A DNA stretch of 64,000 bases from Trematomus loennbergii (Eukaryota; Chordata; Actinopteri; Perciformes; Nototheniidae). Location of the stretch: the NCBI GenBank assembly GCA_012861695.1, contig JAAOOA010000524.1:2367884-2431883 (forward strand), written 5' to 3'. A program made the translations under genes and the position numbers. Under the pieces are notes generated by a model, which searched no databases, was not told the origin of the DNA, and worked only from the letters and a program-made list of their open reading frames with translations. Numbering within the stretch: position 1 is the stretch's first letter; each line of letters starts with the position of its first letter. This document shows, one piece after another, positions 61,614 to 64,000 of the stretch.

Positions 61614-63230
61614 GCAGTACATCCCTTGCTAGAGGGGGACCAAAAAAATAACCTACTACTAAATTGACCTATTTTTCATACTTATTTTGGGATTCACTAG
61701 AACATAATGTGCTTGTTGATTTGTCTAAAAACAGGGGTGTCAAACTCAAATACACAGTGGGCCAAAATAAAAAAATGGTACTAGTCGAGGGCCGGACTGC
61801 TTCAATGTTTATTGCAGAACTTATTGAAATGAACTTATTGCACATATTAAACCTGGAACTAACAAAGCTTCAATGATTGCCTATAAAAACAACATTAAAT
61901 AATCAGTAGCATTCATTTCTTATGGCTCGATCGGCAGAGTCATTTCTTATGATTACATTCCCACAGGCCAACAACAGCTTCTAAAAAACTATTTCCCTCA
62001 AAGAACAAACCAAACATGCCCTGATGTCGTGAGAAAAAAAGTGCAGAAGGAAATCCATGTAAACTCAGTGCTGCTCTGTGATGCTAGTTCAAGCCAGATA
62101 CTTGGCATCTCATCTTGGGTGCAAGTTCATCAATGTTTGGGGTCAGGCTCTGAGCTGAGGAAACCCTCAGGATTGATTGAAGGTGTGCGTGCAATATACC
62201 GGCGGGCCAGATCTAATAGTAATTACAAATTATCCTGCGGGCCGAAATTAAATCCACCAGGCCTGATTTGGCCCCCGGGCCTTGAGTTTGACACATGTGG
62301 TCTAAAACAATGTGTAAAATAACATTAACACCATCTGGCAATTCTCACTAACAAAGTTGCTTTCTCAAACAACTTCCTCATCCTATAAACACACAGGGAC
62401 CACAGTCTAATCAAACCGTTGTCTCCGGTATTTTTTTTTGCTGCTTTCGTAATAAACTAATTCTTGTTGCCTGTGTTTCTCAGCCGGAGTGTGTTTGGCA
62501 CAGAGAGTGGGATGTCCGCAGCACAAGCACAGCAGGCCCTGCCTGGGATGGCTCAAGGATTTGGAGGTGAGGGAACCTTCTGTTTTCTGATGGTTTGTGA
62601 CTACTGTTCTCCAAATAAAGAATCTGTGATCATTCAGAAAGTTAATTGGGAAACGAGAGGAAATCCCAGCAGTGTAATTACAGCTACACTCAGTGGGTGG
62701 GAATCGGCAGTTGACAAATTCTGTTTTTGTGATGCCAAAGACGAGATGAAGAATTTAATCTTTAAAGAAAATGGGCTATAACGTTTTATTGCAAGTTGTT
62801 GCATAATGTACAAAGCTTTTTTATTCATATAAGATACATATTTACAGATAAGGTGCAAGGCTTGAAGCATAAACGGATAGGTGCAGGGTTTAGGCATTTA
62901 TAAGTTAAATACAGTCTTAATCAATATTAAATACAGAAGTCAAAAGGGGCATTACATTTTTTTGCTGATGCTTTTATCCAAAGCGACTTACCTCAATACC
63001 TTGGAGCAAAGAATATCTGTCCTGTGAATCATTGCTTTGGTTTTACCATGTTAACGAGCCACTCACTGTTCTGTATAACCCTCTGTACATGTTTGGTGAC
63101 CTCATACCTCTCTCCAACAGCTCAGTCAACCAATCCGTTTGTAGCGGCCCCGGCAGCCCCTCCCACAAACCCCTTCCAGAGCAACGGCAGGACGGCCACA
63201 TGGCGGCAGCGGCGGCGGCGGCAGCAGCAG
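27966..63230 (+). CDS. agfg1: agfg1 (ArfGAP with FG repeats 1), N-terminal twelve exons; 3' end off window
   Basis: Exons: 27966-28132, 45086-45179, 49967-50082, 51825-51990, 52890-53058, 53896-54015, 56429-56500 (cassette), 59939-60695 (split by a transposon), 61248-61419, 62484-62566 and 63121-63230, counting the split exon as two coding blocks. AGFG1 is an ArfGAP-type adaptor with FG and NPF motifs, known for HIV Rev cofactor activity, clathrin/EPS15 binding and acrosome formation. Seen here: MAASAKRKQEEKHLKMLREM, the zinc finger C-x2-C-x16-C-x2-C (CFDCDQ to CTSC), GLNPPHRVKSISMTTFTQQE, VPPEQAK, ASISGSSNSSTSSTPEV, SLLGDSAPSLHLNK, DLLSELGGDIFAAPP, FANFAHFNSH, ANFANFDAFGS, DKYAVLADLDNVL, YAALAELDTVFG and two NPF motifs (TNPFVAA, TNPFQS). 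One-base errors occur near 59955, 60030 and 63200. Intron 1 is about 17 kb and full of nested transposons. Teleosts may carry a second copy; which one this is cannot be told. Confidence 0.95.
28346..28922. mobile_element. Non-autonomous hAT-like MITE
   Basis: Starts CAGTGGTGGAAAGTAACTA and ends with AGTACTTCTTCCACCTCTG. Perfect 8-bp duplication GATGCTAG at 28338-28345 and 28923-28930. Same family as 24077-24489 and 29685-30180. Confidence 0.9.
29040..29485. mobile_element. Dispersed element, AAAAAGTATTAAACGGC family, copy 1
   Basis: Starts CAGGGTCTTCAAAATTAAGG and ends GGATTCCTGCATATACCCTG, so CAGGGT is inverted at the ends. Other copies lie at 48475-48945 and 56645-58235. About 450 bp, class unknown. 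Confidence 0.8.
29685..30180. mobile_element. MITE of the 28346 family
   Basis: CAGTGCTGGAAGAATGACTG at the left and TTAGTTACTTCCCACCACTG at the right, with the shared interior AAGTCCTGCATTCAAAATGT. Confidence 0.75.
30200..30945. other. agfg1 intron 1, unassigned segment
   Basis: No exon, RNA gene or clear repeat recognised. Confidence 0.4.
30946..31545. mobile_element. MITE with inverted ends CTGAGACCCCATTTACACGG
   Basis: Left end CTGAGACCCCATTTACACGG and right end CCGTGTAAACAGCGCCTCAG are imperfect inverses. The interior has further inverted stretches (AACGCAAACG, CGTTTGCGG). Edges are approximate and no target duplication was settled. Confidence 0.65.
31546..32696. other. agfg1 intron 1, unassigned segment
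   Basis: Unremarkable AT-rich sequence. Nothing identified. Confidence 0.4.
32697..33655. mobile_element. MITE family A, copy 2
   Basis: From TTTAAAGTGGACCTATCATG to GCATGATAGGTCCCCTTTAA. Near 33.3 kb it includes a stretch (GCCACTTACAGGCCTGGCAT) shared with 43.6 kb, and partly with the element at 31.1 kb, so it is itself composite. Confidence 0.82.
34737..34845. repeat. 21-bp tandem repeat, 5 units
   Basis: The unit is CTCACCTCCTCTAGGGGGGTC with one A variant. Being divisible by three, it gives open frames on both strands (LTSSRGV and TPLEEVR), which I do not take as genes. Confidence 0.93.
35178..35285. repeat. (TC)n-rich simple repeat
   Basis: CTCTCTCGCTCGCTCTCT and CTGTCTCTGTCT motifs alternate over about 105 bases. 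Confidence 0.93.
35839..35935. repeat. 22-bp tandem repeat, about 4 units
   Basis: The unit is TGCGGGCGACTCACGTTGCCCC. It is adjacent to the right end of the inserted element. Confidence 0.9.
36310..36641. repeat. Inverted copy of 11260-11590, abutting MITE A
   Basis: Near-identical inverse of 11260-11590, including ACCTCTGCTCAGACCTTGTT and CTCGGGAGCAAAGTGTATC read on the minus strand. Confidence 0.88.
37228..37545. repeat. Tandem repeat of 26- and 33-bp units, about 10 copies
   Basis: The core GAGACGATAGGTTGGGACGT is followed by GTGCCG (26 bp) or GTCACGTGTGCCG (33 bp). The related MITE at 10.6 kb has only two such units. Confidence 0.92.
37683..38725 (-). mobile_element. hAT element with a BED-finger remnant
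   Basis: TIRs TAGGGATGGGTATCG and (inverse) TAGGGATGGGTACCG. Perfect 8-bp duplication CCGGGGAC at 37675-37682 and 38726-38733. A minus-strand frame at 38605-38108 encodes a BED zinc finger, and no catalytic transposase domain is seen. It interrupts MITE A. Confidence 0.92.
38108..38605 (-). pseudogene. hAT transposase N-terminal remnant (BED zinc finger)
   Basis: The 165-codon frame contains RSEVWLNFTRL, ARCLKCNKSLAC and TSNLSKHLAKVH, giving the BED pattern of an aromatic lead (VW..F), C-x2-C and H-x4-H. The first part (codons 1-70) looks unrelated and may be non-coding. The frame then ends with ATHGANSMIQTWVND and a stop, with no RNase H-like catalytic core or hATC dimerisation domain. It is an internally deleted, non-autonomous element; whether the finger is expressed is unknown. 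Confidence 0.75.
38791..39698. other. agfg1 intron 1, unassigned segment
   Basis: Begins with a LINE/SINE-tail-like motif (AAGCACTTTGAATTGCATTG, GCTATATAAATAC) near 38870. Nothing else recognised. Confidence 0.45.
40085..41361. mobile_element. Non-autonomous hAT element, 1277 bp
   Basis: Ends CAGGGGTTCCCAACCC and its inverse GTTGGGAACCCCTG. Target duplication CTCTACAA/CTCTACAG (7 of 8 identical) at 40077-40084 and 41362-41369. The interior carries a 197-codon frame at 40567-41160 with no recognised domain and a CA microsatellite. Confidence 0.9.
40960..41016. repeat. (CA)n microsatellite
   Basis: About 57 bp of pure CA inside the hAT element. Confidence 0.95.
41876..42264. mobile_element. 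MITE family C, copy 2
   Basis: From TTAAAGGTGGGGTAGGTAAG to CTTACCTACCCCACCTTTAA. Almost identical to 20541-20930. Confidence 0.9.
42265..43399. other. agfg1 intron 1, unassigned segment
   Basis: No exon or repeat family recognised. Confidence 0.4.
43400..43899. mobile_element. MITE family A, copy 5
   Basis: From TTAAAGTGGACCTATCATGC to GCATGATAGGTCCCCTTTAA. A short version close to 32697-33655. Confidence 0.87.
44159..44707. mobile_element. MITE family B, copy 3 (unbroken, two 37-bp units)
   Basis: From TTAAAGGTCCCCTATTATAC to ATAATAGGTGACCTTTAA. The 37-bp unit is present twice at about 44603-44676, in inverse. It gives both the empty site for the 34.5 kb insertion and an intermediate for the 15 kb array. 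Confidence 0.9.
45086..45179 (+). CDS. agfg1: agfg1 exon 2
   Basis: Acceptor CCACCTACAG, donor GTAAAG. Encodes RGLNPPHRVKSISMTTFTQQ and EIEYLQKHGNE of the ArfGAP domain. Confidence 0.97.
45489..47124. mobile_element. hAT element (16511 family), longer copy with nested insertion
   Basis: TAGGGCTGCACGAT ends, with 8-bp duplication TATACTAC/TATACGAC (7 of 8). The left arm matches 16511-16830 and then is interrupted by the 45784-46869 element. Confidence 0.9.
45784..46869. mobile_element. Uncharacterised inverted-repeat element nested in a hAT
   Basis: Begins GAGGCCTGTACTACGAAGCT and ends with its inverse (AGCTTCGTAGTACAGGCCTC, allowing a small change). Interior copies of TCCTACGACGCTGG and CCAGCGTCGTAGTAC show repeated subterminal motifs. 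About 1.09 kb with no transposase seen. The uninserted equivalent is near 16820. Confidence 0.8.
47125..48470. other. agfg1 intron 2, unassigned segment
   Basis: A LINE-tail-like motif (CATATAGCGCTTTTCCCAGTG) lies near 47190-47235. Nothing else recognised. Confidence 0.45.
48475..48945. mobile_element. AAAAAGTATTAAACGGC family, copy 2
   Basis: Same sequence as 29040-29485 with a slightly longer right half (AAGTGGCGATGAGGTC). Confidence 0.85.
49068..49645. repeat. About 98-bp direct repeat flanking a MITE
   Basis: 49068-49165 and 49546-49645 are near-identical (ATATCTTATTTATGACAA to AGTCTAGTTCAAATT), with the family C MITE exactly between them. Confidence 0.88.
49163..49546. mobile_element. 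MITE family C, copy 3
   Basis: Inverse orientation, from TTAAAGGTGGGGTAGGTAAT to CTTACCTACCCTACCTTTAA. Confidence 0.9.
49967..50082 (+). CDS. agfg1: agfg1 exon 3
   Basis: Acceptor GTTTTCCAG, donor GTAAGT. Encodes VCKRIWLSLYDDRTTSVPDF and REPQKVKEFLQEKYEKKRW, the end of the ArfGAP domain. Confidence 0.97.
50830..51118 (-). mobile_element. tRNA-derived SINE with LINE-type tail
   Basis: Read on the minus strand it begins GGGCGACTGTGGCTGCGAGG and has a B-box-like GGTTCGATCCC near 51050. It ends with a LINE-like AAAGCGCTTTGAGCG / AAGCGCTATATAAGT tail. This head-tail layout is typical of fish SINEs. Confidence 0.75.
51825..51990 (+). CDS. agfg1: agfg1 exon 4
   Basis: Acceptor CTTTCTTAG, donor GTGAGA. 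Encodes HVPPEQAKSAAPVHASISGS, SNSSTSSTPEVRPLKSLLGD and SAPSLHLNKNTPPNQ. Confidence 0.96.
52530..52780. repeat. LINE/SINE 3'-tail-like repeat
   Basis: Contains CAATCTTTATTTATTTATAT, AGCACATTTAAAACAACC and AGTGCTGTACAGGC, a motif set also seen near 34.02 kb. It is probably the tail of a truncated retroelement. Confidence 0.5.
52890..53058 (+). CDS. agfg1: agfg1 exon 5
   Basis: Acceptor CTGCCCCAG, donor GTAAGA. Encodes SPVVSRGQSQQQQQQFHDKR, FDLLSELGGDIFAAPPNMNA and FANFAHFNSHT, with six Gln codons in a row. Confidence 0.96.
53225..53325. repeat. Fragment of the 655-1000 repeat family
   Basis: CAGCTAACCAATCAGAGCAG and GGGCTCTGGTTTCAGAC are shared with 11.63 kb and 0.93 kb. Confidence 0.65.
53896..54015 (+). 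CDS. agfg1: agfg1 exon 6
   Basis: Acceptor CACCTCAG, donor GTAGAG. Encodes AQSANANANFANFDAFGSTS and GGFPSAPQAQFQPSNTG. Confidence 0.95.
54525..54685. repeat. Short retroelement-tail repeat
   Basis: GACGCTTTTATCCAAAGCGA, CTTGCCCAGGGACACAACGA and ACCCACTGCGCCAC form a common fish repeat. A shorter piece is at 62965-63000. Confidence 0.6.
55456..56170. mobile_element. Fold-back MITE with long inverted arms
   Basis: TAGAGTGCCA at both ends in inverse. Arms of about 150-200 bases include CCTTCCGGTTCCTTCGTCAA and its inverse, and TGTGGTTGAGACACATTTAA and its inverse. The 67-codon frame inside has no recognised domain. Confidence 0.8.
56429..56500 (+). CDS. agfg1: agfg1 cassette exon (72 nt)
   Basis: Acceptor GGGCTGCCAG, donor GTAAGT. 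Encodes FTVLSSSRSLGEFAPALPLQ then VAH. It is a multiple of three with phase 1 on both sides, so it can be skipped. A similar optional segment (LSSSCSFGEF...FPLQATHS) exists in a long human AGFG1 isoform as I recall it. Confidence 0.85.
56645..58235. mobile_element. AAAAAGTATTAAACGGC family, copy 3, split by an L2 LINE
   Basis: Begins CCAGGGTGTCCGCGGAGTC and ends GGATTCCTGCATATACCCTGG. The sequence GTGGCGATGAGGTC of the 48.8 kb copy is split here by about 1.05 kb of LINE. Confidence 0.85.
57085..58140 (-). mobile_element. 5'-truncated L2-type LINE, reverse transcriptase C-terminal part
   Basis: On the minus strand it reads FHCYADDTQIYL (the RT catalytic YADD box, near 58100-58075), then ELLLIGSKSTL, HLRNIAKLRPSL, LDYCNALLYG, LQRVQNAAARLLT, LHWLPV, LVLTYKALHHLAP and, after a frame change near 57450, FGDRAFSVAAPKLWNSLP and LKTHLF. 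It ends at an AATAATAAT 3' tail at 57085-57105. These motifs are typical of fish L2/Maui elements. It is truncated and frameshifted, so inactive. Confidence 0.9.
58236..59938. other. agfg1 intron before the split exon
   Basis: No exon or clear repeat recognised. A pyrimidine-rich stretch leads into the acceptor CTCATGCAG. Confidence 0.45.
59939..60695 (+). CDS. agfg1: agfg1 exon split by a hAT element
   Basis: The left coding block 59939-60068 encodes GSASG, ANASFAHFDNFPKSCRADLG, SFSSLPQSNSTAAGRESVQ, with one surplus base near 59955 and one missing near 60030. The right block 60614-60695 encodes STSLPADKYAVLADLDNVLL and SSAKTEQ and ends at GTAACC. Removing 537 bp plus one 8-bp duplicate joins them in frame, matching the human segment that runs from FAHFDNFPKS to DKYAALANLDNIF. 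If the transposon stays in the mRNA, a TGA stops translation about 45 bases into it. Confidence 0.87.
60069..60605. mobile_element. Non-autonomous hAT element inside an agfg1 coding exon
   Basis: Perfect 14-bp terminal inverted repeats CAGGGCTATTCAAT. Perfect 8-bp duplication CTGTACAG at 60061-60068 and 60606-60613. 537 bp with no transposase. Its GGCCCGCGGGCCAAATCG interior resembles the elements at 7142 and 61731. See the first finding. Confidence 0.95.
61248..61419 (+). CDS. agfg1: agfg1 exon with YAALAELDTVF repeat
   Basis: Acceptor TCTCTTGCAG, donor GTGAGA. Encodes a Gly-rich start, then QRQPGVPAGCDRYAALAELD, TVFGPSVPPTSVYNPTSTSQ. It matches human DKYAALAELDSVF. Confidence 0.95.
61428..61457. 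repeat. (CA)n microsatellite
   Basis: About 30 bp of CA just after the exon donor. A second run of about 34 bp is at 61576-61609. Confidence 0.93.
61731..62299. mobile_element. Non-autonomous hAT element
   Basis: ACAGGGGTGTCAAACTCAAA at the left and CTTGAGTTTGACACATGTG at the right. Perfect 8-bp duplication GTCTAAAA at 61723-61730 and 62300-62307. Same general type as 7142-7539. Confidence 0.88.
62484..62566 (+). CDS. agfg1: agfg1 exon
   Basis: Acceptor GTTTCTCAG, donor GTGAGG. Encodes RSVFGTESGMSAAQAQQALP and GMAQGFG. Phase 2 in, phase 1 out, consistent with its neighbours. Confidence 0.9.
63121..63230 (+). CDS. agfg1: agfg1 exon with two NPF motifs and an alanine run
   Basis: Acceptor CTCCAACAG, donor GTGTGT. 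Encodes AQSTNPFVAAPAAPPTNPFQ and SNGRTAT, then, after an apparent one-base loss near 63200, MAAAAAAAAA. NPF motifs bind EH domains such as those of EPS15. Confidence 0.92.
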
Positions 63231-64000
63231 GTGTGTTTGTGTGTTGGTGTGTTGTGGTGCAATGCTACAGAATCACAATCAAATGTATGCAACAATATCA
63301 TAAATTCAAGTCATTTTAGCACAGAGGCAACCGATCAGGGAAAAATTGGAAAACGTTAATATAGAAAAGTGCTGAAAAGTAATTCTGCCCACTGTGAAAA
63401 TGGGCATCCGCCGTTAAGTGGCGTGTGTGTGCCAGAGATGTGAAAGTTACAGCAACTAAACAGCAGAGTTTCAGTTTTCTGTCTGATTGCTCTTGGCATG
63501 CTGCACAGGCCTGATGGGGGTAATTCATGGGCAGGGTTACCCCCCACCTATGGTAGGTTCACTTCTGCTCTCCTGTGCCTTGTTGTTGCAGTGCTTTCTT
63601 CTTCCTTCAGCATATCTATCAGGAACATGTTGACAGTCAGAATAAGGGTGTGATGAAACACTAGGTAACTAGTTGGTATTAGGATGCTTAAAGGTGGGGT
63701 AGGTAATTCACTTCAGAAACACTTGTTATATTCCATGGAATGCTCTTAACATCCCGATAGCAATGAATACATGAAATGCTTTGACAATAAATAGATACAA
63801 AAATGTGTGTTGGAGGCGGGGCTCTGTAAGGAAGTCTGAAGGAAGGGGCAGATTTTTTTCCGGCTGCGTACTTTCAAATTCTAGCGCACTCGAGCTGGTT
63901 TCTCCATTCTTACCTACCCTTTAAATCTGAGTGTCAATTGAATTCTGCTACTTGAGTCTTTTAAAAAAACATGTTACTTTTGTCAAACAGCCATTATAAT
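63231..64000. other. agfg1 intron, right edge of window
   Basis: Contains a family C MITE. The remaining agfg1 exons (GFG-rich tail and the final NPF) are not seen and should lie to the right. Confidence 0.5.
63690..63923. mobile_element. MITE family C, copy 4 (internally deleted)
   Basis: From TTAAAGGTGGGGTAGGTAAT to CTTACCTACCCTTTAA. It lacks part of the middle found at 49163-49546. Confidence 0.85.

Noticed and set aside
63590..63635. Possible further agfg1 exon after TTGTTGCAG
   Set aside because: The short reading does not match the expected GFG-rich tail and lacks a good donor.

Overview
The window is nuclear DNA from a ray-finned (teleost) fish. It has spliced vertebrate genes with GT-AG introns, long AC/GT microsatellites and a dense load of fish-type DNA transposons, MITEs, an L2-type LINE and a tRNA-type SINE. 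The species cannot be named from the sequence. mff, mrpl44 and agfg1 all lie at human 2q36, so part of the gene order looks like old vertebrate synteny. megf6 and dnaaf1 are from elsewhere in human.

Layout, left to right. (1) 3413-5811, minus: the first four coding exons of megf6 (signal peptide, EMI domain, first EGF); the rest lies beyond the left edge. (2) about 8.5-17.56 kb, plus: mff, seven coding exons ending in the tail anchor; its introns hold nested MITEs and a 1.2 kb array of a 37-bp repeat. (3) 18549 to about 23125, minus: dnaaf1, with a large leucine-rich-repeat exon, a 17-residue coding tandem repeat in front of it, and one TE-filled intron. (4) 23809-26440, plus: mrpl44, complete in four exons, head to head with dnaaf1; a short LINE fragment with a 27-bp target-site duplication lies between them. 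(5) 27966 to beyond 63230, plus: agfg1, twelve exons seen, with a 17 kb first intron full of nested transposons; its last exons are off the right edge.

The five genes do unrelated jobs: extracellular EGF protein, mitochondrial fission receptor, axonemal dynein assembly, mitochondrial large ribosomal subunit, and an ArfGAP/NPF trafficking adaptor. No operon-like logic applies.

Three points stand out. A 537-bp hAT element sits inside a coding exon of agfg1; its 8-bp target duplication carries a GT and an AG placed so that the element could be spliced out as a new in-frame intron. Two MITE families have each grown internal minisatellites at some copies. Many single-base losses, mostly in homopolymers, break the frames of dnaaf1, mrpl44, mff and agfg1 alike, which points to uncorrected long-read assembly error rather than gene decay.
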